Assembly (NCBI GenBank): GCA_020310875.1
Contig: CM035407.1
Span: forward strand, 88,377,632-88,441,631
Source of the DNA: Ceratopteris richardii
Lineage: Eukaryota > Streptophyta > Polypodiopsida > Polypodiales > Pteridaceae
DNA: 64,000 nt
Reading direction: 5' to 3'
This document shows, piece after piece, positions 1-10,649 of this stretch. The notes below the pieces were generated by a model. The model worked only from the letters and a program-made list of their open reading frames with translations. It ran no database searches and was not told the origin of the DNA. The position numbers and the translations under genes were made by a program. Every line of letters starts with the position of its first letter. Within the stretch, counting starts at the first letter, position 1.

Positions 1-1610
1 AGAAGTTAGTGGTGAAATGGACCATAAGTAAGTTTTGGTACATATCGTTTCATCCATTTGGGTACCACTTTTAGATAAAAAAAGACAAGCATCTAAAAAT
101 GCATAAGAGATCCCATTTGAAGGTTTACCATTTGTTAATCTAAAAATGTATTCTCCATGCACATTAGTATCACCTCTTTTCACCATAAATTCAAAATCAA
201 TCTCCATCTATAAGAGAAACCAACAAGCTAGCCTTCTTCTATTGTAGGGCTTATTCACAAGGTATAGAAGGTCTTGATGATCAACAAAAAAATTAAATTT
301 ATTTGTGAGAAAATAATGTCAAAGTTTATTCACAACAGATACCATACCTAATCCCTCTTGTTCAATCCTCATGTAATTATCCTCTACACTATTGAGCTAT
401 TTACTAGCATATGCAATAGGAAAATCTAAATTTTCTTCATTTAAAAGCTTATCTAAGATGCATCAAGTTGCATAGCTCGTGTTTAAGCTATTCAAATGCT
501 TTTTCACTCTTTTGTCCACTAGAATTTAGTAACGAAAGAATACAAGGGTATTGAAATGATTGCATAAATTTGGATAAATCTATGATAATATCCACAATAT
601 GAGACCTTTGAACTTCTTTGATGTTTTTAAGATTTGCCAAATTAATTTCTTTGATTTTTTTCTTCATCATTTAATATCCATTTTGTTGAGATGATATGTC
701 CCAAAACCTTTCCTTTTCTTAACATGAAGAAATATTTTATAGGATTCAATGAGACCCTATATTGCCTAATTTTTTCAAATAACTTTCCCAACATAAGAAT
801 TTAATATGGTCATTGTGCTGAGTATGCACACAAGTCAACCATATATACATCCAAATATTTCCTAATAAATTCTTTGAAAACATGACACATCAACATTTGG
901 AAAGTTGTAGGGACATTTTTATCATTATACGCACAAGTCATCCATATATACATCCAAAGATTTCCTAATAAATTCTTTAAAAACATGACTACATCAACCT
1001 TTGGAAAGTTGTAGGGACATTTTTATCATTATATGCATATGGAGATTGGTTGGAGGCTTTAGCATCACACACCATAGGTACTCTATGGGTAATATTTATG
1101 GGTCAATGCCTTTTAAGTCCTTGTGGAACCAACCAGATACATCTCTATATTTTTAAAATGTTTCCTTCAATTGAGCCTCGTCTATCTCTCTCATCACTCC
1201 CAATGTAAATGCACATTCCATTATTATCTTCAATAGTGATAACCACTTTATTTTTCGTCTCTTTATTTTCATAACCTATTTTGTCTTCTCTTTTTGTTCT
1301 TAAGGCTATGAGTTTTAGAATTTCCACCTCATATTTTTTGAAGCATTTAGGTTGTCCACAACCATCATTTTGTTTATCTCAAAAGGTAAGAATCTCTTCA
1401 TCACATTCGTTTAACTTTTATAGGGGATCTATGTGGGTTACAAGACCCCTTACACAATCTATAGCTTGGATTTCCATCAAGAACTCTTCTTTGGTGTGAT
1501 ACTTAGGCTCCATGTGGATGGAATGTAAGTCATAAATGTCAGACTTATTTTCTAATACTAAGATTTGATCTTCTTTCTTTATTTTTGGGGGATGAATCAA
1601 CACCCCTATT
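1..1610 (-). mobile_element. Decayed Ty3/gypsy pol fragment (RNase H, reverse transcriptase, upstream linker)
   Basis: Read on the minus strand this is a fossil gypsy polyprotein piece. The segment near 160-480 parallels the RNase H of the gypsy at 62.0-62.3 kb. 700-1040 parallels the end of the reverse transcriptase frame at 22.0-22.3 kb. The frame at 1145-1327 holds GYENKETKNKVVITIEDNNG, which matches the protease-to-RT linker of the 22-25 kb element (AYDNKETTKKIVVALEEGEE). It therefore belongs to the same Tat/Athila-like family as the nested pair at 16-31 kb. It is incomplete at both ends, has many breaks and no LTR in the window, and looks old. Confidence 0.75.
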
Positions 1611-1883
1611 TAGCTTTGGAAAGTTGTAAGACCTCACAAGTTGTTTTCCACATTGACCCAGAGTCACTATTTTTTCTCTAACTCAAAATCTAGATGTAGA
1701 AAAATAAGAAAAATTCTTGAAGTACACTTAGAAAAACTTAGCTATCCACATCACTTGAGTTCTACCCAATCTCCATCACAATAAGATTGCACTTGCAAAT
1801 CTTCATCATAAGCATAAACTGTGAGAGAACTCTTACTACATTCTTGATGTTTGGCCTAGTAAGAGCTGCACAGTTCAAAGATC

Positions 1884-3062
1884 TTACAATGGATCTATAC
1901 AAATTAATGTCTTCAATGCCTTTCCCTCATGTGAACTAAACTTTACATTCGCTTCCAATGGATTTGCAATTTTCTTGGAATTACACATGCCATAATTTTC
2001 TATTATATCAAGAATGTACTTCCTTTGCATGATGTATATGCCTTCCTCCTTGTAGATTACTTTTATGCCTAACAAGTACAATTCTCCAAGATCTAAGACC
2101 TTGAATTCTTCTCCAAGCTTCTTCTTGATCTCTCTAATGCTTGCTTCATCATTTCCTTTAAGAATAAGATCGTCAACATAAATAAAAATGTCAAAAACAA
2201 GATCACCTTCCTTCTTCATGTACAACGATGAGTCAAAATCACTTTCTTTGTAGCCACATGTGGTTAAGTATTCCAATAGTGTCAATTTTCAAGCTCTTGG
2301 GGCTTGCTTGAGACCATAAAGAACCTTTTTTAACCTACATACATGATGAGGAAACCTTTGATCTTAAGAGACTTTGGGTTGCTTCACAAGAACAACCTCC
2401 TCTAGGTCACTATTCAAGAACGCATTCTTCACATCTAGTTGGTGGATCATCAAACTCTTTAAGGTTGAAATCTCAATGAGATTTGTTATTGTATCCATCC
2501 TTGCTACAAGAATTAAATTCTCCTCAAAGTCAGTGCCATAGGTTTGTGCAAAATGCTTGGCAACCAGTCTCACTTTATACCTAGATATGCTACCATCCAA
2601 ATTCCTTTTTAGCTTGTATATCCATTTGTTTCTTATCACCTTCATGTCCTTGGTCTTAGACACTAATGACCAAGTGTGGTTCTCCTTAAGTGCTTTGAAT
2701 TATTCTTGCATGTCTTGGTTCCATTCTTCATGCTTGCATTTATCATCAAAACAATAATGCTCTTCATATGAAACTACTTGACTCATGCATGCATAATGCA
2801 TGTCAATAAAAGACTCATAAGTTAATCACTGAATTGGAGTGCCTTGCTTTAAATTTCTTTACACATAGAGTTTTTATCATTTCAAACTTGCCTTCACTAC
2901 TGCTATCCATCTCAACCAATGGTTACTCTCAATCATCTTGTTCCTCCTTGCCTTTGCTTCTTGTAGAACTTTCTTCACTTGAATTAGGATTGCTTTTGAA
3001 TTTCCCTTTCCATGGAGATGTGTGGCTACCCTCTGATGTTTTCCTTCAAGTTGAGGGACCAA
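1884..3062 (-). mobile_element. Decayed Ty1/copia reverse transcriptase fragment
   Basis: Minus-strand frames show copia reverse transcriptase hallmarks: NKWIYKLKRNLDGSISRYK and QLDVKNAFLNSDLEE in the frame at 2364-2663, then the catalytic box IYVDDLIL in the frame at 1884-2285, followed by a typical DLGELYLLGIKV stretch. The 2877-3062 frame is probably the pre-RT linker. It lies on the same strand as, and in the expected order after, the gag-protease-integrase pieces at 5.2-7.0 kb, so both may be one old element split by the DNA at 3.1-5.2 kb. That link is inference. It has several breaks and no RNase H. Confidence 0.85.
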
Positions 3063-3069
3063 AATAATT

Positions 3070-3600
3070 ATATAGGATTCAACGCACCTTCAGATGAACT
3101 CCTTTTTTTATCCGAGTGAGTCCCCTACAATCATATGCTTAATGGCATACTACAATAGGATCATTTTCATGGGCAGCCACTATTTACATATTTTTTAGGA
3201 TGCCTTTGATTAAGGATCTTTTGAAAGATATTTAGAAATATTCGACACATTATCCTTATTAATGAAGGCTAGATTAACACCTTATGAAGTAGCATATACC
3301 AAATATATTAAAAAAGATCTAATAGATAAATGAGTTGCATGAATACAATCGAGAGAGGCCCTTTTTGAGATGGTCAATGACTTGAATATTATTGAAAGGA
3401 AGATTCATTATCTACTCACCAAGGTTTATGAGAGAAAGAAGAAGAATTGTCCAAAGATCTATCAAAAGTTTCTTCCAAGGATGACAAAACGCAAGGAGAG
3501 GAAGATTGTTGGAAAGCAAGTTTTTGTGAAAGCAAATGGAGAAATTTGTGATATAGTAGTTTAGAATACCCCAATTGTTGTAAAAATGAGGAATATGCTT
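3070..3600 (+). other. Unassigned stretch with a short lysine-rich reading frame
   Basis: The frame at 3370-3564 encodes a basic, helix-like 64-residue peptide (YERKKKNCPKIYQKF). The upstream text LTPYEVAYTKYIKK faintly resembles the C-terminal part of a gypsy integrase, but the match is too weak to call. It sits between two minus-strand copia pieces and may be part of a plus-strand insertion that ends with the LTR-like DNA just downstream. Confidence 0.25.
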
Positions 3601-4400
3601 CCTCATGTTGGGATGTAGATTAGATAATTTTTTAAGAATTTTTAGAGCTCTAAATATAGTAGTTTTTTTGGGTAGAAGCTTAGAAGATTTATTTTAAATT
3701 TGAAATATGACACTTGAAAAAGTATATAAGTCAATTATGACTCATTTGTAAGGAGATCTTTTATTCTTGTCATTCATGAGAATTTGAGAGTTTTATCTTT
3801 TTCTAAATCTCTTCATCAAGCTTTAATGATGATTTCAAGTTGGTTTTTTGAGTGTTTTTCATGGATTTATCTTTGTGATCAGTAGTTGTTTGCGTGTTTC
3901 ATGCTTTCATAGGTCTATCTTTATCTTATAAGCTCCATTTATCCTCCAAAGTACTATTTCATCTTGATTAGGTTAATCCATTAGAGTTACGATACTCTCA
4001 TCTCAAGGGTACAAGTATTGAAATTTGAATTTGATGTTACCAATTACTTATTGTGAAAAGTAGCACACCATTGGTACAAGAATCACTGAAAAAGCTTATT
4101 CCTAACTCAATCTACAAGCATTATAAGAATTAATCATATCTTGTGTGAAACTTCTTATGAAATTAATCTTGTGTTGATAAATCTTGGATTCCATTGATAA
4201 AGATGGGGCTAGGGTTGTAGCATACTTTTTGGATTGACAATTTTATGTCTTTGAGGTTGTTGTTTTGTTGTGTCACTTATTTTCTATGCATTCACTTGGT
4301 AATGTACTATGTGTTATGTTATTCTCTAGGATTCTTCTTCTTCATTGTGTTGTTTGTGTGCTTTCATAGTGCTTTTTTTGCATATTGTAGAGCCTCTCCT
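3600..4400 (+). repeat. LTR-like sequence related to the copia LTR at 33.7-34.0 kb
   Basis: About 110 bp near 4269-4375, from a GTCACTTATTTT-type start through ATTCTTCTTCTTCATTGTG to TTGTGTGCTTT, recurs at 33.87-34.0 kb, where it follows a copia RNase H end and so is LTR. A TATATAAG box near 3724, followed by T-rich leader-like DNA, fits an LTR promoter. Exact ends and any target duplication are not visible. It could be a solo or partial copia LTR on the plus strand. Confidence 0.45.
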
Positions 4401-5239
4401 ACAAACCTAAGGTTCTATCCATAACACATACAAAAAATGTGTTTCTATTCCCAAATCACAGGGAGTGCACTTTTGCACAACACAAGGAATAACCGAACAC
4501 AATTGAGGAGAAGAACAAAAATAAAATAGAAAAGATTACACTATATTGGTACAAGAAATACTTCTTAACGAATAGAATATGTATGAATTAGATAAACAAA
4601 ACTCTATAGATTTTTCTTTCCTTATAGAATAGAGATCGCACCCTATCTAAACTCTAAGAACTACTTGTTGGACATTACTACTGGTTATAATCATTAATGC
4701 ATACATATCTAGAGCTTGAATTTGGCATATACACAAAATATTCCTATGAAGTCTAGGAGTCATGTTAGAAGTTATGGACTTGGGTGGTAAAATTTCATGA
4801 ATGTAAGATTACAAACTAGCCCACATAGAGAGAAGCCTAACACTCGCATGCACGGTGGACTAAACCTAATAAGGTAATCTATGTAGATTTCAATCCTCTT
4901 CTTTGGAAGGAGGATGAATCACCTTGTTCCATTTGTAGACAAGACCCATCACATGAGACATCCAACTAGGTTGTGTTGCTTAGCCAAATAAAGAAGTGTT
5001 GAATGATCAATGTGAAAAAACAAATTACAACACAATAAGTAATGGCAAAACTTTTTAATCAAATAGATAAGTCATATGCATTCTTTTTATATGATCGAAT
5101 AATTATTCTTTACATATGTTAAGCATTTGTTGGCATGGCACACTAGATGATACAAAATATGGCCAACATTTTACATGAAAACAATCATATTACTCTGATG
5201 TGAAGCATTCTTGAACACATGGAAAAATGGGTCTAGTTC
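4401..5239. other. AT-rich stretch with nothing recognised
   Basis: No reading frame of note and no repeat or RNA gene seen. It probably belongs to the insertion that splits the minus-strand copia pieces. Confidence 0.4.
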
Positions 5240-7015
5240 AAAGCTTGCAATATAGAAGACTTAGTAAAAAAGTCTTCCATCATTCAAAAACCTAATTCAC
5301 TCATGTGACATGTATTGACCACCACGATATGTGTGCATACAATCAAAAGCTTGTTTCCAAAAAAAAATCAGCCATAGCTAAAAATGCTTTGAAGCAAGAA
5401 AATACCTCCTTCTTTGCTTTCATAGAATACATCCATTTATGGCAAGTAGCATCATCAATGAAGGTAACAAAATATACATGTTTTCCAAAGATGCAGTCTT
5501 GACAAGACCATGTACATCACTATGAACAAGCTACAATTTTCTTGTAGTGTGTATATTACTATCTTTTAGAACAAAGCATGATGCATTCTTCCAAGAATGC
5601 AACTTTCACATGCATGCTTTTCAATGGATGCAAGTGTTGGAAAACCAATAACCATGTCCTCTTTTTGCAAGTCAAGCAAGCTATTGAAGTTCAAGTGACC
5701 CAAATGAGCATGCCAAAGCTCCATTTGAGCCATGCAAGAAGTATAAGCAACCAAGGCATTTGAGGAAGCCCTCTTGTATGTATCCACACAATACAAGCTA
5801 TTTCATAATAAACCAAAGACAACGATAAAATCACCATTGTTGAAATAATGAAGCATACACTCAACAAAAGTGTACATGGAATCTAACTTTGGCAGTCAAA
5901 GAAATTGAAATAAGTTCTTCTTGATATTGAGTACACACAATGCATCTTTCAAGAAAACTATGCCCCCATTTGCAGTCCTAAGCTTAATTTCACATACTCA
6001 AATGATAGTGTAAGAGGAAATTTTTGCACACACCACATGTCCTCCTTTGGGTGCATCTTTGAAAGATGCAAAACAATCTTTTTCATGAAGTTTGAAGCAT
6101 CACTAACAAAGAACCAATCTGAATAAGCCTCACTCACAACCATACATTAAGAATGCAATGATGCATCATAATGACAAGTAAAAACACATGAATAAAAATC
6201 TTTAGCCATGTTATCTTCATCATTCTTTGTATTTGAAGAATGTTTAGCAATAGACATGCCAGATTCCTTCTTCTTTTCATTGCGTTTAGCAAGCTTTCTA
6301 CAATCATTAATAGTATGACTAGCCTTCTGACAATATGCTTCTCTTCTTCTTCTGCAAATCAGCATCATTAGAGGAATGAGTGGAAAAGAAATGTTGAGGC
6401 TTTGGCTTTGATGAACCCAAAGTTGAACCATACTTTCTTTTCCAATACTGCGAGATAGAAAGTGCTTGTGTTTTCTTAATCAAACCACTTCTATTCACTC
6501 TAGATTGATCTTCTTGTGAAATTAGCGATAGAAATGCATCAATGCATACATATTTGGATTCCCTTTTGCAACCAAAGAGAGTGTAGTGGAAAAACTTTGA
6601 AAAGATTTTGGTAATCTTTTCAAGAATTTAGAGATAAGTGATGCATCAAGAATAATCTCATCTATATTTGCCAATTGCTCTTTCAAGTCCTTGATGCATG
6701 TCACATACACATCCACAAATATAGCCTCAAGTTGCCTCCTCAAGTATGAAACATGTGCATCATTACGAATGCATAAAAAGAAGAAAGAGTTCCACATGCT
6801 TGTCTTGATGTAGAACATGACCAAATGTGTGGATCTATATGATACTTCATAGAAAGCACAATCAATGCATGAGGTTGATCATCTTTTACCTACCATCTAA
6901 GTTGCTCTTGTGTATTTGGAGAAGGAGTAACCACTGTACTTGAAGAAGACGCTCCATCTGTGATAGTAGAATATGAAGTAGAAGGACATGGGAGTAAAAC
7001 TTTACTACAATTCAT
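5240..7015 (-). mobile_element. Decayed Ty1/copia gag-protease-integrase fragment
   Basis: On the minus strand, in order: a gag region (6522-6824 frame, UBN2-like, with LPKSFQSFSTTLS), a degraded zinc-knuckle region (6147-6431, C..KASHTINDCRKLAKR), a protease-region frame (5958-6143), the GAG-pre-integrase domain (5566-5796, LWHAHLGHLNFNSLL and CESCILGRMH), and integrase text down to about 5240 (LVHSDVHG-like). The gag start is near 7010. It has many breaks and no LTR is identified. The reverse transcriptase at 1.9-3.1 kb may be its continuation. Confidence 0.8.
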
Positions 7016-7439
7016 GGGAATGCTTTTTGGTTGCTGCAAATCAATGTTCTATGCTCTAACGTTCATTTACACTGCAAGTGCATGCACACTACGATGCAAA
7101 AAACAAAAACTTGAGAAGGAGCTAAACCTGGTTTGATAGAACTGTCATGTATGTGTAGAAGTGCAAGGGACACAGAAGAAGCACACAAGGCACACAAAAG
7201 TAGCAAGACATGTGGAGAAGACGGATGGCTGGAATAGCTCTCTCTATTGGTGATCAATAGAACATAAGTAAGAGCTGAAAAATATCCTTAAGTACAAAGT
7301 ACCACCACATATGAGTGTATCATGTATGTGGTAACATGGGAAAAACAACTCTAGCCACTACTAGATTAAAACATGCCCATGTATAGGGAAAGTTTTACAT
7401 CAAAGCTACTAGAGTAGCACATAAGTGTAACAATAGTAT
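7016..7439. other. Spacer between two oppositely oriented copia fossils
   Basis: This would hold the leader and perhaps the 5' LTR of the minus-strand copia element, but I see no clear primer site or LTR ends. Confidence 0.3.
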
Positions 7440-8860
7440 CATTGTTTCTAGCATTTTATGACTTGGGATATATAAACCCATAGATTATGAAAAATTTGAG
7501 AATGATTGAGCATGTGCAATCCATGGTTCTCAGGCTAGTTTAGATGCAAAGTGTTGCCATGCACACTTTGCTAATTTGAACTTTATAACTTTGCCTACAT
7601 AAATCTAAAATGTGTTCACTTTTCCTAAATTGGGGCACCTTCTAAGCATGTCTCTTAGGAAGATATAATGGGTAAAATATAGTGTTCTTCCTTCCCTTAA
7701 GATGGTTCAGCTAGAGGTGCACATAAATTGTGGTCTTTTTATAGTACTGTATGTGGTCCTATGTAGACATCTTCATTTTGGGAATTACATATACTTCACG
7801 ACTTTCATTGATGAATTTCCTAGAGCATGCATGGGTTTATCCCTTGAAAGTAAAATTTGAATTTTTTATGTCCTTTAAATACTTCTTACTTATGGATGAA
7901 AAATTATCAGCATGTAAAATGGGCACCCTCCATTTTGGTCAAAGGGAGGGGAAACATATTTCTTCTGAGTTTAATGTTTTTTTTAACATGAGATAAAACA
8001 TCAGTGTAAAATGCCATATATAACTCAATAAAATGGATTTTCTAAGCAGAAGAATAGTTCCCTTATGGAAATGGTGAGGTGTATGGTCAAAAGGTAGGCT
8101 TAACCACATAGCTTCTGGCCTTACCCTATTATGTGTGCAACATATGTACTTAACATGTGTGCCACCAAGAAATTCCAATCTATCAGTCCATATGATATTG
8201 GCATGTTCACAAGCCATATGTTGCTCGTCTGCATGTTTTTTGTTGTCTAATGCAAAAAAATGAATGATAAGGTTGTGAAATGTATTTTCATTAGAGATAA
8301 TTGTGAAAGAAAACATAATCATTTAAATCATCCAAATACTAAATGCATTCTCCTCACTCGTGATGTTGTTTTTGTGGAAATCCCAATTTAATCCTGAATT
8401 TCATGTACCAAGGAGACATCAATCAACTCAAAGGATGCGTATGACACTTTGCTGCCTCTTTTTATAGGTCAATAATGAAATTCTGCTCATAGTGAGGCAA
8501 TTTCTCAACCTTTATAGGTTTCAAATGAAAATTCAAATAATTCTATTTCTGATGCAAATTTACATTGTGCACTTATTGATGAGAGATTTGATATTGAAGA
8601 TGCAAAAACCATGCCTAAATGGCCTATGCAAAATTTGATAGATATAAACTTAGATGCCTCTTTGTCATATTATACTCATCAAAGATCTAATAATTCTTAT
8701 TTGCACCATTTTTGTTATGCAATGATTGTCTCTAGTGTTTGTGATGAGAATAAGTGTGTTTCTTTTAATGAAGCATAGAATTCTAAAAATTGGATGTTTC
8801 CATGCAATTAGAATATATTGACACATAAAGAAAATGGAGACAAGATAGAGAATAGACAAG
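7440..8860 (+). mobile_element. Decayed Ty1/copia integrase and pre-RT region
   Basis: The plus-strand frame at 7751-7996 carries HAWVYPLK and LSACKMGTLHFGQ, closely parallel to the integrase frame at 62296-62550 (HAWVYPLKEKSEVF, CKMGTLHSNQGGEY). Around 7540 a GAG-pre-integrase-like HFANLNF is seen. 8520-8760 reads like the linker before copia reverse transcriptase (TMPKWPMQNLID). The element continues in the RT region at 9.66 kb. It is the same copia lineage as the fragment at 62.3-63.3 kb. Many breaks; old. Confidence 0.75.
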
Positions 8861-9660
8861 TCAAGCGAGAGATAAAGGATCCAAGCTCCACATGCATTCC
8901 TTACACGACATGAATCAAGTACATGAAGTTACAAAAAAAATATAGAAAAGATGCTAAAAATAGCATTTTTCACCTCCTCATAACTCCACAATGTCCACAG
9001 CTTCGAATCCTCCTCCAAGTATAAGTAAGCTCTAAATCTACTACACTTCTTGAAGAGGAACAAAAAAGCACATCTCTACTCCTCCAAGTGAAGGGAAAAC
9101 CTTCTCCACCAAGCTCACAATTTGCATTCTCCAAGTGGTGTGTAGAATTATCCATATTAAGGTTTTTATATGGCTTTGGATCTCCCTAACAATCAGCCCA
9201 AGAAAAAAGTTTTTTGTGCTGAATCTCTAGGTAGAAATCATATTTCTCTACCTTTGTTTCTTTTGATATCTATCCTCCAACGTTAACTATAGTTATTATC
9301 AGCTTTATGGTGGTTAAAACACAATTATTGGATGTATTCCATAAGATGATGACAAGTGTGAATAAACCCAGTTGCAACTTAAAAGATCATCTTCAATTTT
9401 TTTATGTGCATGTGCAATTTCAAGATTTGACTTTTGACCCTTAAATACGACATAACCTCTCAAATGTTATATATCAATATAAGCTTTGAAGAGTACTATC
9501 CAAATCTATAATAATATTAAATTTCACATTTTCACCATATTTAATCATTTTGTTTACCAAATTTAACCATATCTTGACTTTTCCAAATTTGAACTTTTCA
9601 CATATCTTCACATCTTCCCTTATGGAAGGTTTCTAGTCTAAAAATATAGTGCTATAATGA
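8861..9660. other. Insertion of unknown type inside the copia element
   Basis: About 800 bp with no coding pattern separate the copia pre-RT linker from its reverse transcriptase. A solo LTR or other non-coding insertion would fit, but I could not identify matching ends or a target duplication. Confidence 0.35.
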
Positions 9661-10645
9661 AGAACAATACTTAGTATTTATAGGATTTTCCTCCACAAAA
9701 AAAAGTTCATTGGCACTAAATGGTTATACAAGTTGAAACATAAGCGTGATGGGGCAGTTGACATGTATAAGGTTGGGCTTGTTGCCAAAATTTATGCTCA
9801 ATAGAAGGGCATTTATTTTGATGAGACCTTTGTTCCCACATGTCGAGTGATAATTGTTTGTAGCATCTTTGCACTTGCAAGTCATCGAGTTTGTAATGTA
9901 CATTAGGCTGACATGAAAACTACATTTTTGAATAGTGATCTGCTTAAAGAGGTGTATGTATTTGAGCCTCTTGGTTTTGTGTGAAAGAAGTGTGAAAGAA
10001 AAGTATTCAGGCTGAAAAAGGAATTGAATGGATTAGCACCAAGTTCTTAGTATGAAAAGATGCATGCCCAGCATCTAACACGTGGATTTGAAAAAAAAAT
10101 CCAACTAAGAGCACCATATATATATTAAGCACACACATGATATGCTTTTGATCATTGTTATATATGTTGTTGACATGATGCTCATTGTTCCTAATGAGAA
10201 GCATATTGATGAATTTAAGGCCAATTTTCATGCCTACTTTGAGATGTTAGATTTGGGGCGTTAGCCTCATTATTTGGGCATTTAGTTTATGAAAGTTGAT
10301 GGGGCAACAACTTTGTGTCATTCAAAATACATTAACACATTATTGCAACATTTTGGCCTTGAAGTTTTCAAAACTATTGCCACTCCTATGGAAACATGTT
10401 TATGATTGATTTTTCATGATGTTACAGATGCATTTGATGTTGTTCACTATCATTAGGTTATTGGGTGCTTGCTTTACTTATGCATAAGGCAACTTGATAA
10501 TAAATTTGTTTTCTCTCAGATAAACAGGTTTATGCATAGCCCATATGTCAAGCATTGGCAATCGGTTAAGTGCACTACTTAAGTGGTACCAAAGTATGAT
10601 TTCATCTTGTTCCAACTCTTCCATATGGAGAAAACAAGGTGTGAA
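9661..10645 (+). mobile_element. Decayed Ty1/copia reverse transcriptase and RNase H start
   Basis: Plus-strand text reads as copia reverse transcriptase: a KWLYKLKHKRDGAVDMYK opening near 9720, TTFLNSDLLKEVY near 9920, a degraded YVDD region near 10165, then an EMLDLG-type stretch near 10240. The DAFDVVHYH-type section from 10429 is nearly the same as the copia piece at 33.1 kb. It continues the 7.4-8.9 kb integrase fragment and is followed directly by the antisense LINE. Several breaks. Confidence 0.8.
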
Positions 10646-10649
10646 CCTT

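Noticed and set aside
7939-8322. 127-residue minus-strand frame
   Set aside because: Antisense shadow of plus-strand copia integrase text.
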